Positions 36,313-45,340 of a stretch of DNA of 64,000 bases are shown in pieces. The stretch spans positions 30,276 through 94,275 of the forward strand of contig NZ_BCXH01000023.1 of the NCBI RefSeq assembly GCF_001895005.1, in the 5' to 3' direction. Under the pieces are notes generated by a model. That model did no database searches, was not told the DNA's origin, and worked only from the letters and a program-made list of their open reading frames with translations. Each line of letters opens with the position of its first letter. Within the stretch, counting starts at the first letter, position 1. A program made the position numbers and the translations under genes. The stretch comes from Rhodococcus yunnanensis NBRC 103083 (lineage in GTDB: Bacteria; Actinomycetota; Actinomycetes; Mycobacteriales; Mycobacteriaceae).

Positions 36313-36894
36313 TCAGTGAAGCTGGTTCTGCGCTGCCTCCAGCCCGGCGCGGAGCAGCAGCTCGGCCGCATCCGCGGCTTCCTCGCAGATCACCCCGAGG
36401 TCCTTGCGCTCGGCAGCCGAGAACGGTTTGAGGACGTAGGACGCCGGATCCATTCGGCCGGGAGGCCTGCCGACGCCGACGCGTACCCGCAGGTAGTCCT
36501 TGGTGGACAGGTGCTGGGACACCGACCGTAGCCCGTTGTGGCCGCCCTCGCCGCCGCCGAGTTTGAGCCGGATGGTGCCGAATTCGAGGTCCAGCTCGTC
36601 GTGGACCACCACGATGTTCGCCGGCTCGACCGAGAAGAACCGCGCCAGTGCTGCGACGGGCTGACCGGACAGGTTCATGAAGGTGCGCGGCTTCGCCACG
36701 ACGACCGGGCGGTCCGCCAGCCGCGCCTGCACCACATCGGAATTGGACTTCTTGTGCGACGAGAACTTCGCTCCGATGCGAGCTGCCAGAACGTCGGCAA
36801 CCAGAAAACCTGCGTTGTGGCGGGTCGTTTCGTATTGAGGTCCCGGGTTTCCGAGACCGACGATCAAAGCTGGCTCTTCGTTCACGATGTTCAT
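36313..36894 (-). CDS. pth: Peptidyl-tRNA hydrolase
   Basis: 193 aa. Releases tRNA from prematurely dissociated peptidyl-tRNA. Motifs: IVGLGNPGPQYETTRHNAGF with the catalytic His (about His27), KPRTFMNLSGQPV, VVHDELDLEFG and the substrate-binding GGGEGGHNGLRSV. It is full length for the family. It lies downstream of rplY in the same direction with a terminator hairpin between them, the conserved rplY-pth order. Confidence 0.96.
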   Translation of the reverse strand: MNIVNEEPALIVGLGNPGPQYETTRHNAGFLVADVLAARIGAKFSSHKKSNSDVVQARLADRPVVVAKPRTFMNLSGQPVAALARFFSVEPANIVVVHDELDLEFGTIRLKLGGGEGGHNGLRSVSQHLSTKDYLRVRVGVGRPPGRMDPASYVLKPFSAAERKDLGVICEEAADAAELLLRAGLEAAQNQLH

Positions 36895-36904
36895 GCTCCC
36901 ATCC

Positions 36905-36952
36905 GGGAAAAGAAAGAACGCGCCGCTCCCTGCAGGAGGGATCGGCGCGTTC
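36905..36952 (-). terminator. Rho-independent terminator after rplY
   Basis: On the minus strand a perfect 10-bp stem, GAACGCGCCG with CGGCGCGTTC, encloses a small inner hairpin and is followed by a T-rich stretch (TTTCTTTTCC). This is the classic form. Read-through would feed pth. Confidence 0.85.
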
Positions 36953-36971
36953 TCGGGTAAGCGGGTTCGAA

Positions 36972-37613
36972 TCAGCTCTCGGACTCGTCGGAAGCCGCTT
37001 CGGAGCCTTCCTCGACGGGCTCTGCGGGAGCGTCTTCGCCGCCCTCTGCTTCGAGGTCTTCCTCGGACGGAGCCTCGACGACGTTGACGAGCAGCAGCTC
37101 GGCGTCGGAGACCAGCGTCACGCCCTCGGGCAGTTCGAGGCCACCCGCGGTGATCTGAGTGCCGATCTCGGCGCCCTCGATCGAGACGGTGATGTTCTCG
37201 GGGATCGACAGTGCGTCTGCCTCGATCTCGACGGAGGTGGAGTCGGTGGTGACGAGGCTGCCGGCTGCGGCGTCGCCTTCGACGATGACGTTGACCTCGA
37301 CGGAGACACGCTCACCCTTCTTCAGGACGAGGAGGTCGGCGTGCTCGATGCTGCGCTTGATCGGGTGAACGACGACCGACTTGGTCAGTGCGACCTGCTC
37401 GGCTCCTGCGATGTCGAGCGTCAGGACGGCGTTGGTGCCGTGCTTACGCAGCACTGCGGCGAATGCGCGTGCGTCGAGCGAGAGGTGCTGGGGGTCGCTG
37501 CCGTGCCCGTAGAGAACAGCGGGAACCTGGCCGTCGCGGCGTGCGCGGCGAGCTGCGCCCTTGCCGAATTCGGTACGGACGAGTGCCTCTAGGTTGTTTA
37601 CTTCGTTCGACAT
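36972..37613 (-). CDS. rplY: 50S ribosomal protein L25/general stress protein Ctc
   Basis: 213 aa, long (Ctc-type) form: N-terminal 5S rRNA-binding L25 domain (about 1-95; EFGKGAARRARRDGQVPAVLYG), then the TL5/Ctc C-terminal beta domain (about 96-185). The acidic tail ends in Ser/Glu. The ATG at 37613 is preceded by AGGAG at about 12 nt; the slightly longer frame starts outside the family domain. It is expressed separately from the convergent TetR region. Confidence 0.95.
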   Translation of the reverse strand: MSNEVNNLEALVRTEFGKGAARRARRDGQVPAVLYGHGSDPQHLSLDARAFAAVLRKHGTNAVLTLDIAGAEQVALTKSVVVHPIKRSIEHADLLVLKKGERVSVEVNVIVEGDAAAGSLVTTDSTSVEIEADALSIPENITVSIEGAEIGTQITAGGLELPEGVTLVSDAELLLVNVVEAPSEEDLEAEGGEDAPAEPVEEGSEAASDESES

Positions 37614-37776
37614 GAGAGAAATACGCTCCTGGTTCTTGGTGGGCAAGGCTCGTCGGGGCGGACACGTACGAGCAAGGCCAGGGGCCGAGCCGCGTCGATC
37701 ACGGTAGTTCCTGATACCAGGTCCTACCCTCGCCGAGACAACCCGGAAGACTTTACACCATCGACGGCGCCGAGCG

Positions 37777-38340
37777 TCACGCCATCAGGCGTCGCGCGAT
37801 CTTCCTGGCCACGTCGATCGCGTCGTCGCGGGAACCGGCGGTGCTCATGACCACTGCGCCTTCGTGGATCAGGGACAGCTCGGTGCCCAGTGTCTCCGGG
37901 TTCTCGAGACCTCCTTCCGTGGCCAGGCGCACGAACAGCGATCTGGTCCACTCCTTCTCGGCGCGAATCACCGCGAGCGCCGGGTGATCGGTACCGCCGA
38001 ACTCGGCGAACGCGTTGACGAATCCGCAACCTCGGTGGTTGGCCCGCATCCAGTTCTCCAGCGCGTCGTACACGCCGAGGATGCGCTCTCCTCCCGGTTC
38101 GTAGCCTTCGATGTGGGCGAGGACGAACTCGCACCACCGCTCGTACCGGCGTTGCAGGTAGCGCATGACGAGGCCGTCCTTGGATCCGAACCTGTCGTAG
38201 AGCGTCTTCTTGGTGGTACCTGCCTCCTCGGCGATGAGGTCGACGCCGACGGCCTTGATTCCACGCTCGTAGAACAGCGCGCTTGCCACGGTGAGTATGC
38301 GTTCGCCCGCGGGTGTCAGCGGGCGTTCGGTCACGGTCAT
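37777..38340 (-). CDS. TetR-family regulator
   Basis: 187 aa. N-terminal TetR HTH: ILTVASALFYERGIKAVGVD and IAEEAGTTKKTLYDRFGSKDGL. The helical C-terminal ligand domain has a conserved GCGFVNAFAEFG segment, found in TetR proteins that control small transporters or reductases. The gene is divergent from an EamA transporter across 60 bp that holds a candidate operator, so it probably represses that transporter and itself. The ligand is unknown. Confidence 0.9.
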   Translation of the reverse strand: MTVTERPLTPAGERILTVASALFYERGIKAVGVDLIAEEAGTTKKTLYDRFGSKDGLVMRYLQRRYERWCEFVLAHIEGYEPGGERILGVYDALENWMRANHRGCGFVNAFAEFGGTDHPALAVIRAEKEWTRSLFVRLATEGGLENPETLGTELSLIHEGAVVMSTAGSRDDAIDVARKIARRLMA

Positions 38341-38370
38341 GTATGTCTCCGATCACAGGTCCACTGCGAG

Positions 38371-38390
38371 TATACAGACCGGTGTGGTTA
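38371..38390. promoter_or_regulatory. Candidate TetR operator
   Basis: TATACAGACCGGTGTGGTTA is an imperfect 20-bp palindrome centred on ACCGGT; 7 of 10 positions are symmetric. It lies midway between the divergent tetR and eamA starts. The CAGACCGGTnTG core is common in TetR operators. Confidence 0.5.
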
Positions 38391-38400
38391 CCTCACGGGT

Positions 38401-39321
38401 ATGACAAGAATCGATGTCACCGCGGCCGTCTCGCTCGTGGTTCTGTGGAGTTCGGGATTCATCGGCGCCGAACTCGGCACGGCGTACGCGTCGGCGCACT
38501 CGCTTCTGGCGTGGCGCTACCTCGTCGCCGCGGTGATTCTGGTGGCGTGGTGCTGGTACCGCGGCCTACGCCCGACCTGGCAGGCGATCCGGCGCCACAC
38601 GATCATCGGGTTCTTCGCGCAGTTCCTGTACCTGGGCGCCCTGGTCACCGGAGTGGGGCTCGGGGTCCCCGCGGGGACGGCAGCGCTGGTCGCGGCAGTG
38701 CAACCCCTCGTCGTCGCGGCGTTGTCGAGTCGATTCCTCGGCGAGCAGTTCCCGATGGGGCGACGGATCGCACTCGTGGTCGGTTTCGCGGGCGTCTTCC
38801 TGGTCGTCGCAGGTGATCTCGGCGGCGGGGCCGCGTCGTGGCCCGTCTATCTGCTGCCGGTGGCGGCCATGCTCGCGTTGTCGTGTGGCACCGTTCTCGA
38901 ACGCCGGATGGCGACGACCGAGCCGATCGCCCTCGCCATGTGCGTGCAGAGCGTGGTGAGTGCCGTCCTGTTCATGGCGTGGAGTCTGCTGGCAGGCGAC
39001 GCGGCCCCGCCGGTGAACTCGGGCTTCTGGACGGCGGTGGCGTGGACCGTCGTGTTGTCCACCTTCGGTGCCTACGGCACGTACCTCTTCGTCCTGCGGC
39101 GAAGCGGGGCGACGCGAGTGAGCACGCTCCTGTATCTGACGCCCGCGACGACCATGGTGTGGGCGTACCTGGCGTTCGGCGACCGGATCACCTGGCTCGC
39201 AGTGGTGGGTCTCGCGGTCACCGCCGTCGCCGTGATCGAGTGGAAGTTCTTGTTGCGCACAGTCTTTCCGGTCACAGCGCGCGGAGTGTCTCGACCATCT
39301 CGTCCAGTTGCGCGAACGTGA
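38401..39321 (+). CDS. EamA/DMT-family transporter
   Basis: 306 aa, ten predicted TM helices in two EamA repeats (about 5-135 and 150-285). First repeat: SLVVLWSSGFIGAELGTAYA and LLAWRYLVAAVILVAW. Second: TFGAYGTYLFVLRRSGATRVS and TTMVWAYLAFGDRITW. Such carriers export amino acids or small metabolites. It is probably controlled by the divergent TetR. The last 50 nt, a hydrophilic tail, overlap the convergent PLP-enzyme gene. Confidence 0.9.
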   Translation: MTRIDVTAAVSLVVLWSSGFIGAELGTAYASAHSLLAWRYLVAAVILVAWCWYRGLRPTWQAIRRHTIIGFFAQFLYLGALVTGVGLGVPAGTAALVAAVQPLVVAALSSRFLGEQFPMGRRIALVVGFAGVFLVVAGDLGGGAASWPVYLLPVAAMLALSCGTVLERRMATTEPIALAMCVQSVVSAVLFMAWSLLAGDAAPPVNSGFWTAVAWTVVLSTFGAYGTYLFVLRRSGATRVSTLLYLTPATTMVWAYLAFGDRITWLAVVGLAVTAVAVIEWKFLLRTVFPVTARGVSRPSRPVART

Positions 39322-40441
39322 CGAAGTAGTGCGGCGACGCCCGTACGACGGCGTCGAGTCCGCGCTGGGTCATGTCGACGAGCGTGGACCTACGGTGGCT
39401 GACGGTCACCGTGACATTCTTCTCGGCCAACGCGTCACGCACGTCGGTGGGCGCGAATCCGTCGACCGTGAACGAAACGATTCCGCTCTTGCGCTCGCCG
39501 AGATCGAGGACCGTGACCCCGCGCACACCTCGCAGCGCCGTGCGCAGGTGGTCCGCGCGTTCGGCTACCGCGTCGGCGACGTTGTCGATACCGATGTCGA
39601 GGAGATAGTCGACGGCGGTACCCAGCGCCAAGCGGGCGGCGACATCGCACTCCCAGAACTCGAATCGTGTGACATCCGGCGCGAGCCGATATTCGGACTC
39701 GCTCATCCACTGCGCACTGTGCAGATCGAGGGCAGGCGGTTCGAGCGAACTCGCCAGTTCCGGCCGCAGGTACAGGAACCCGGTCCCGCGCGGACCGCGT
39801 AGCCATTTCCTGCCCGTCGCGCTGAGTGCGTCGACGCCGAGTTCTTCGACGTCGACACGGAGTTGCCCGATCGATTGGCACGCATCGAGCAGCACCAACG
39901 CGCCGTGCCGGTGCGCCAGTTCGGCGACCTCACGAGCAGGGTTGACGAGCCCGCCGTTGGTGGGGGCGTGGACCAGCGAGACGACGCGCACCGAGTCGTC
40001 GAGCATCTTCTCGAGTGCGTCGAGGTCGATCTGCCCCGTCGGATCGCTCGGAACGAATTCGACGACGGCTCCGACTGCGGCCGCGCGTTGCAGTGCCGCG
40101 ATCGCATTGCTCGCGTATTCGACCTCGCACAACAGGATTCGGTCACCCTTGGTCAGCGGGATGGAGTAGAAGAAATCGCTCCACGCGCGAGTCGCGCTGT
40201 CGCTCAGCGCAATGTCCGACGCGCGTGCGCCGATCAACGTACCGATCGACGTCTTGACCGCCGCCAGATCGGACATCCGCTCGTTTGCTGCGCGGTAACC
40301 ACCGACCTCCGCTTCCCGACGCAGATGCGCCACAGCGGTGTCGACGACGGGTTGCGGAGGCAACGACGACCCGGCACTGTCGAGGAAGACTGTGGTGTCG
40401 GCAGCGGGGGTGTCGCGTCGAATTCGCTCCAGGTCGAACAT
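39272..40441 (-). CDS. Class V aminotransferase-fold PLP enzyme, possible EgtE
   Basis: 389 aa. Fold type I, class V (NifS/selenocysteine-lyase-like): YRAANERMSD, SDSATRAWSDFF, the PLP Asp in LVLLDACQSIGQL, and the PLP Lys in SATGRKWLRGPRGTG. The catalytic-loop Cys of NifS is not evident, so a C-S lyase or aminotransferase role is more likely than desulfuration. It is divergent from egtA over 205 bp, and EgtE, the beta-lyase that releases ergothioneine, is such a PLP enzyme. Identity as EgtE is inference from context. Confidence 0.7.
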   Translation of the reverse strand: MFDLERIRRDTPAADTTVFLDSAGSSLPPQPVVDTAVAHLRREAEVGGYRAANERMSDLAAVKTSIGTLIGARASDIALSDSATRAWSDFFYSIPLTKGDRILLCEVEYASNAIAALQRAAAVGAVVEFVPSDPTGQIDLDALEKMLDDSVRVVSLVHAPTNGGLVNPAREVAELAHRHGALVLLDACQSIGQLRVDVEELGVDALSATGRKWLRGPRGTGFLYLRPELASSLEPPALDLHSAQWMSESEYRLAPDVTRFEFWECDVAARLALGTAVDYLLDIGIDNVADAVAERADHLRTALRGVRGVTVLDLGERKSGIVSFTVDGFAPTDVRDALAEKNVTVTVSHRRSTLVDMTQRGLDAVVRASPHYFVTFAQLDEMVETLRAL

Positions 40442-40498
40442 GGCGGCGCCTTCCTCGAGAGAAATTGTCGGTGCGCTGTGGTGGACTCGTGGTTACTG

Positions 40499-40524
40499 TC
40501 GAAGCTGGGTCTCGAAGCTGGGTC
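40499..40524. repeat. 13-bp direct repeat upstream of egtA
   Basis: TCGAAGCTGGGTC occurs twice in tandem, then TCGAGG. It lies in the divergent region between the PLP-enzyme gene and egtA, about 120 bp upstream of the egtA GTG. It may be a regulatory site or a chance slippage duplication. Confidence 0.5.
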
Positions 40525-40646
40525 TCGAGGTAAGGGTTTCATACGCTGAGCGGTTCGGTGGTGAACGGCACGGGTGTTTCGGTCGAGGCACCGGCGTTGT
40601 GGCTGCGGCAGAGGCCGTCGGCCGGGCACAACTTTAGGAGGGGCGT

Positions 40647-41882
40647 GTGTCGTCCAATGAGAAGTCTCGCGAGTTGAGTTCGCGCCTTGCGGCCGAGACG
40701 TATGTCGCAAGTGTCTGTTTCAAGTTAGGTCCACCCCAGCTCATCGGCGCAGAATTGGAATGGTTGACGCATACCGTCGACGGCGACAGGCCGTCACTCG
40801 AACACCTCGCGACCGTGCTGGGGGAGTACGCACCGCGCAGCATTGCACCTGATTCACCCGCATGGGCATTGCCCGGCGGAAGCACCGTCACGGTCGAACC
40901 CGGCGGTCAGATAGAACTTTCCAGCGCACCGTACGCTTCGGTACGCGAACTACAGCAGGCTCTGGATTCCGACGCACGCGTCATCGAAGCCGTGATGGCC
41001 GCAGGGCACGTCGGGATGACCTCGGCGCCCGCGGACAGTGAACGTGACGCAGAGCGCCTGCTCGTCCTCCCGAGATACTGCGCGATGGAGAACCGTTTCA
41101 CCGCGATCGGTCCCTTCGGCAAGCTGATGATGTGCAACACCGCGGCCGCCCAGATCAGCGTCGACGCAGGAGTCGACCGCGCCGATGTGACGAGCCGCTG
41201 GCAGATGCTCGAGGCGATCGGACCGGCATTCGTCGCGGCATTCGCGTGTTCACCGCAGCTGAAGGGGGCACCCGCAGGGGAGTGGGCGTCGCAGCGCATG
41301 CGGACGTGGATCGAGCTCGACAACTCTCGTACGGATGTGCCGAGCACCGGTGACCCCGTATCGGATTACGCCGGATGGGCGCTCGATGTGCCGTTGCTGT
41401 GTATTCGCGGGGAGTCCGAGAACTGGGAGGCGCCGCAGGGCATGTCCTTCGCGGACTGGCTCGACGACTCCGGACCGATCGGCCGTCCGCCCACCCTCGA
41501 CGACCTCGATTATCACCTCACCACGCTGTTTCCCCACGTGCGGGCATGCGGCCACCTCGAGATCCGATACCTCGACGCGCAGCCGGGTGTCGAGTGGGTA
41601 ATTCCGGCCGCCGCATTCCATGCGTTGTTGTCGAGCCCGTCCGTCACCGACTCGGCATTCGCGCTGGCCGAGGGGACGGCAGGTCGCTGGATCGACGCGG
41701 CCAGGTCGGGGCTGGAGGACGACGATCTACGCGGTACCGCCGAGAACCTGCTGCGGCTGGCCGCCGAGAACTCGGGTGACTACGCCGACGTTCTGTTCGA
41801 GGCAGCGGAGCGATGTCGTCGCGGCGAGTCACCTGCCGCACTACCCACCACCAGACCTTCGACGGACAAGGAGCCGGTGTGA
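40647..41882 (+). CDS. egtA: Glutamate-cysteine ligase EgtA (ergothioneine pathway)
   Basis: 411 aa. ATP-dependent ligation of L-Glu to L-Cys, giving gamma-Glu-Cys, the sulfur donor used by EgtB. GCS2-type family: IGAELEWLTHTVDGDRP, VEPGGQIELSSAPY, RYCAMENRF, MMCNTAAAQISVDAG, and HLEIRYLDAQPG. AGGAGGGG precedes the GTG start. It heads the egtABCD operon, and its end overlaps egtB by 4 nt (GTGA). Confidence 0.93.
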   Translation: MSSNEKSRELSSRLAAETYVASVCFKLGPPQLIGAELEWLTHTVDGDRPSLEHLATVLGEYAPRSIAPDSPAWALPGGSTVTVEPGGQIELSSAPYASVRELQQALDSDARVIEAVMAAGHVGMTSAPADSERDAERLLVLPRYCAMENRFTAIGPFGKLMMCNTAAAQISVDAGVDRADVTSRWQMLEAIGPAFVAAFACSPQLKGAPAGEWASQRMRTWIELDNSRTDVPSTGDPVSDYAGWALDVPLLCIRGESENWEAPQGMSFADWLDDSGPIGRPPTLDDLDYHLTTLFPHVRACGHLEIRYLDAQPGVEWVIPAAAFHALLSSPSVTDSAFALAEGTAGRWIDAARSGLEDDDLRGTAENLLRLAAENSGDYADVLFEAAERCRRGESPAALPTTRPSTDKEPV

Positions 41883-43186
41883 GCGAGACCGAGCAATTGA
41901 GAAGCAGCGTCCAGAAGGTTCTGGCTCGAAGTCGCGCCCGAAGCGAAGCGCTCACCGAATGCGTCGACGAGAAAGACCTGACCGCGCAGCATTCGCCGCT
42001 GATGAGCCCACTGATCTGGGATCTCGCGCACATCGGCAACCAGGAAGAGCTCTGGCTGGTACGCGACGTCGGTGGCCGCGAGCCGGTGCGCCGCGACATC
42101 GACGAGCTGTACGACGCGTTCAAGCACTCGCGGTCCAGCCGCCCCTCGCTGCCGCTGCTCTCGCCCGACGAAGCGCGGGCATACGTCGCGACGGTCCGCG
42201 ACAAGGTGTGGGACGTCCTCGACTCGAGCCCGCTCGACGGCCGCAGGCTCGAGCGCAACGGATTCGCTTTCGGGATGGTCGCGCAACACGAACAGCAGCA
42301 CGACGAGACCATGCTGGCCACGCACCAGTTGCGCGTCGGGCCTGCAGTGCTCACCGCACCTGCGCCGCCGAGCTCGCAGGTGCCCGCGTCGGGTGAGGTG
42401 GTGTTCACTGCAGGAGAGTTCTCGATGGGCACCACCCTCGATCCGTGGGCGTTGGACAACGAGCGGCCGGCGCACACGGTGCACGTTCCCGCGTTCGCGA
42501 TCGATGTCGCTCCGGTGACCAACGCCCAGTACATCGAATTCATCGACGACGGCGGTTACGAGCGAGCGGGCCTGTGGAGCGAGCGTGGGTGGGAGCACCG
42601 AACGACCGAGGGCCTGCGGGCGCCACAATTCTGGGACCGCGACGCCGACGGCAGTTGGTGGCGCCGGGCGTTCGGCCGGACGTCTCCGGTGCGGCCGGAT
42701 CAGCCCGTCGTGCACGTGTGTTTCTTCGAGGCCGAGGCGTACGCGCGGTGGGCAGGCAAGAGGCTGCCTACCGAGGCGGAATGGGAGAAGGCTGCGCGGT
42801 ACGACCCGGCGTCGGGCACCGTACGCAAGTACCCGTGGGGAGATTCCGAGCCCACCGAGATTCACGCCAATCTAGGCCAGCGTCACCTCGAACCGGCGGA
42901 TGTCGGTGCATACCCGGGCGGTGCATCGGCGCACGGTGTTCAGCAGCTGATCGGTGACGTCTGGGAGTGGACGTCCTCCGACTTCGAGCCGTATCCGGGA
43001 TTCGAGCCGTTCCCGTACGCCGAGTATTCGGAGGTCTTTCTGCGCGGTGACTACAAGGTGCTGCGCGGTGGATCGTTCGGCACCGACGAAGTCGCCTGCA
43101 GGGGCACCTTCCGCAACTGGGATCACCCGATTCGTCGGCAGATCTTCGCCGGCATCCGGTGTGCCAGGGATGTCGTGGATGTGTAG
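41879..43186 (+). CDS. egtB: Hercynylcysteine S-oxide synthase EgtB
   Basis: 435 aa non-heme iron sulfoxide synthase joining gamma-Glu-Cys and hercynine with O2. The N-terminal DinB-like helical domain bears the three-His iron site: His51 in LAHIGNQEE, and His137 and His141 in AQHEQQHDE. The C-terminal FGE-sulfatase domain (about 190-435) has GEFSMGTTLD, ITVAPVTNAQY-like strands and GSFGTDEVACRGTFRNWDHP. Spacing of the iron ligands matches the characterised mycobacterial enzyme. It overlaps both egtA and egtC. Confidence 0.95.
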   Translation: MSETEQLRSSVQKVLARSRARSEALTECVDEKDLTAQHSPLMSPLIWDLAHIGNQEELWLVRDVGGREPVRRDIDELYDAFKHSRSSRPSLPLLSPDEARAYVATVRDKVWDVLDSSPLDGRRLERNGFAFGMVAQHEQQHDETMLATHQLRVGPAVLTAPAPPSSQVPASGEVVFTAGEFSMGTTLDPWALDNERPAHTVHVPAFAIDVAPVTNAQYIEFIDDGGYERAGLWSERGWEHRTTEGLRAPQFWDRDADGSWWRRAFGRTSPVRPDQPVVHVCFFEAEAYARWAGKRLPTEAEWEKAARYDPASGTVRKYPWGDSEPTEIHANLGQRHLEPADVGAYPGGASAHGVQQLIGDVWEWTSSDFEPYPGFEPFPYAEYSEVFLRGDYKVLRGGSFGTDEVACRGTFRNWDHPIRRQIFAGIRCARDVVDV

Positions 43187-43913
43187 GCATCTCGGCTACC
43201 TCGGGCCCGCCCGAAGCGTCGGCGACGTGCTCACGGGCGGTCCGAACTCGTTGCGCGTCCAGTCGTGGGCGCCGAAGGACATGCGCGGCGGCGGCACCAT
43301 CAACGCCGACGGCTTCGGGGCGGCATGGTGGACCCCCGACGGTGTTGCGGACTACCGCAACGCGATGCCGATCTGGTCCGATCCGGCCGTCGAGACCGTC
43401 CTGGGCGGCATCGAGTCGACAGCGGTGGTGGCGGCCGTGCGATCGGCGACCGTCGGGATGCCCGTCGAACGCAGCGCCTGCGCGCCCTTCACCGACGGAA
43501 CGTGGGCGTTCAGCCACAACGGCGTCGTCTTCGGCTGGCCCGACGCATTGGCCGACCTGGCCGCCGATGTCCCGCCGACCGCTCTGCTGCGGCTGCAGGC
43601 GCCGACCGATTCGGCGGCGCTGTGGGTGATCCTGCAGCACCTGCTTCGCGACTTCGAACCGGAAAAGGCGCTGCGCGAGCTCGTCTCCCGGGTGCGATCG
43701 ACGTCGCCCAATCCGCGGCTCAACCTGCTGCTCGGCGACGGCACCACGCTCTACGCCACCACCCTGTACCACTCGCTGGCGGTGCTGGACACCGGTGACT
43801 CGGTCACCGTGGCGTCCGAGCCTCTCGACGACAACTCGCGGTGGCGCCTCGTCGACGACAAGAAGTTCGTCCGGGTGCGCCCGGGCCGCGTCGACATCAC
43901 CGACCTCGAATAG
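43179..43913 (+). CDS. egtC: Gamma-glutamyl-hercynylcysteine S-oxide hydrolase EgtC
   Basis: 244 aa class II glutamine-amidotransferase fold that removes the gamma-glutamyl group. The N-terminal nucleophile is Cys2 (MCRHLGYLGP) after Met removal. Further motifs are NADGFGAAWW, RSATVGMPVE, and HNGVVFGWPD. The ATG lies inside egtB (8-nt overlap), which fixes the start since Cys2 must be exposed. Neighbours confirm the pathway. Confidence 0.94.
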   Translation: MCRHLGYLGPARSVGDVLTGGPNSLRVQSWAPKDMRGGGTINADGFGAAWWTPDGVADYRNAMPIWSDPAVETVLGGIESTAVVAAVRSATVGMPVERSACAPFTDGTWAFSHNGVVFGWPDALADLAADVPPTALLRLQAPTDSAALWVILQHLLRDFEPEKALRELVSRVRSTSPNPRLNLLLGDGTTLYATTLYHSLAVLDTGDSVTVASEPLDDNSRWRLVDDKKFVRVRPGRVDITDLE

Positions 43914-43923
43914 AAGGAGAATC

Positions 43924-44895
43924 ATGTCCGATACCGTGTTGGACGTACACATCTCGCCGGAACGGCTGCTCGAGGACCTGCGCGCCGACGTGCGGCAGGG
44001 GCTGACGGCGTCGCCGAAGTGGCTCTCGCCCAAATGGTTCTACGACGCCGCGGGCAGTGAGTTGTTCGAGAAGATCACCGAACTCCCGGAGTACTACCCG
44101 ACCCGCACCGAGCGGGCGCTCATCGAAGCGCACGCGTACGACATCGCCGAGCGCACCGACGCGGCGATTCTCGTCGAACTCGGCTCTGGCTCGTCGGAGA
44201 AGACGCGGCTGTTGCTCGCAGCCGGCGTCAAGCACGGATCGCTACACAAGTACGTCCCGCAGGACGTTTCGCCGTCCGCGCTGACCGGTGCGATCGAGCA
44301 GATCTCGCAGGAGTTTCCGGCGCTGCAACTGCAGGGCATCGTCAGCGATTTCACCGACACTCTGCAGAACTTGCCTGCCGACGGTCGCCGGACCATCGCG
44401 TTTCTCGGTGGCACACTGGGCAACCTGATCCCGGAGGAGCGGGCGGAGTTTCTCTCCGACATCGGCGGCGCCCTCGTCTCGGACGAATTCCTTCTCCTCG
44501 GCGTCGGACTCGTCATCGATCCGGATGTGCTCGTTCCGGCGTACGACGACGCGGCCGGCGTGACAGCCTCGTTCAACGCCAATGTGCTCTCGGTGCTCAA
44601 CACAAGGCTCGGCGCCGATTTCGATCCGGCGAAGTTCGCGCACGTCGCGTTGTGGAACTCAGAGGACGAGTGGATCGAGATGCGTCTGCGAGCCACCGAA
44701 GCGCACCACGTCTCGATCGCGGACCTCGGCCTCGACATCGACTTCGAGGCCGGTGAGGAACTGCGCACCGAGATCTCGGCCAAGTTCCGCCGCGAGGGAA
44801 TCGAAAGGGAACTCGTCGACGCAGGATTCGGCATCGACGAGTTCTGGACCGATCCTCAGGACCGGTTCGCGCTCATCCTGGCCCGCCGCAGCTGA
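43924..44895 (+). CDS. egtD: L-histidine N-alpha-methyltransferase EgtD
   Basis: 323 aa. Trimethylates histidine with SAM, giving hercynine, the first step of the pathway. Motifs: PKWFYDAAGSELFEKITELPEYYPTR split around the substrate helix, SAM-binding LVELGSGSSEKTRLLL, VPQDVSPSAL, and FLGGTLGNLIPEE. AAGGAG lies 6 nt upstream of the ATG. It is the last gene of the operon; a repeat array follows within 80 bp. Confidence 0.96.
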   Translation: MSDTVLDVHISPERLLEDLRADVRQGLTASPKWLSPKWFYDAAGSELFEKITELPEYYPTRTERALIEAHAYDIAERTDAAILVELGSGSSEKTRLLLAAGVKHGSLHKYVPQDVSPSALTGAIEQISQEFPALQLQGIVSDFTDTLQNLPADGRRTIAFLGGTLGNLIPEERAEFLSDIGGALVSDEFLLLGVGLVIDPDVLVPAYDDAAGVTASFNANVLSVLNTRLGADFDPAKFAHVALWNSEDEWIEMRLRATEAHHVSIADLGLDIDFEAGEELRTEISAKFRREGIERELVDAGFGIDEFWTDPQDRFALILARRS

Positions 44896-44968
44896 CCCCT
44901 GCTCCTGCCCCGTCCCACCAGCCGCCCTGTCCCCGCCCCGCCGCCTTACCCCGCCCCGCCGCACCCCG

Positions 44969-45340
44969 TCCGCAAATGCATGTGCGTTTGCGTGGGGTGG
45001 GGGTGTGGGCTGGGGTTTTACTGCCCGGGTCCGCAAATGCATGTGCGTTTGCGTGGGGGTTGGGGTGTGGCCTGGGGTTTTCCGGCCCGGGTCCGCAAAT
45101 GCATGTGCGTTTGCGTGGGGTGTTGGGTGGGGGCTGGGGTTTTCCCGCCCGGTCCGCAAATGCACGTGCGTTTGCGTGGGGTGGGGGGTGTGGCCTGGGG
45201 TTTTCCGGCCCGGTCCGCAAATGCACGTGCGTTTGCGTGGGGTGGTGGGTGTGGCCTGGGGTTTTCCGGCCCGGTCCGCAAATGCACGTGCGTTTGCGTG
45301 GGGTGGTGGGTGTGAGCCGGGGTGGGGATGGGAGATCTCG
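44969..45340. repeat. Six ~61-bp tandem repeats with a palindromic core and G-rich tract
   Basis: This 445-bp convergent gap holds no gene. After a C-rich lead (44896-44968), cores begin at 44971, 45032, 45094, 45155, 45216 and 45277. Each core is a 22-bp near-palindrome, arms CGCAAA and TTTGCG around CATGTG (copies 1-3) or CACGTG (copies 4-6). A G-rich tract (such as GGGGTGGTGGGTGTGG) and GGGGTTTTCCGGCCCG follow. Copies 1 and 3 contain four G-runs of three or more, a G-quadruplex pattern. Confidence 0.95.

Noticed and set aside
44969..45340. CRISPR array
   Set aside because: The intervals between cores are themselves repeats, not unique spacers, and no cas gene is present. The same applies to the 30-bp array at 55107.
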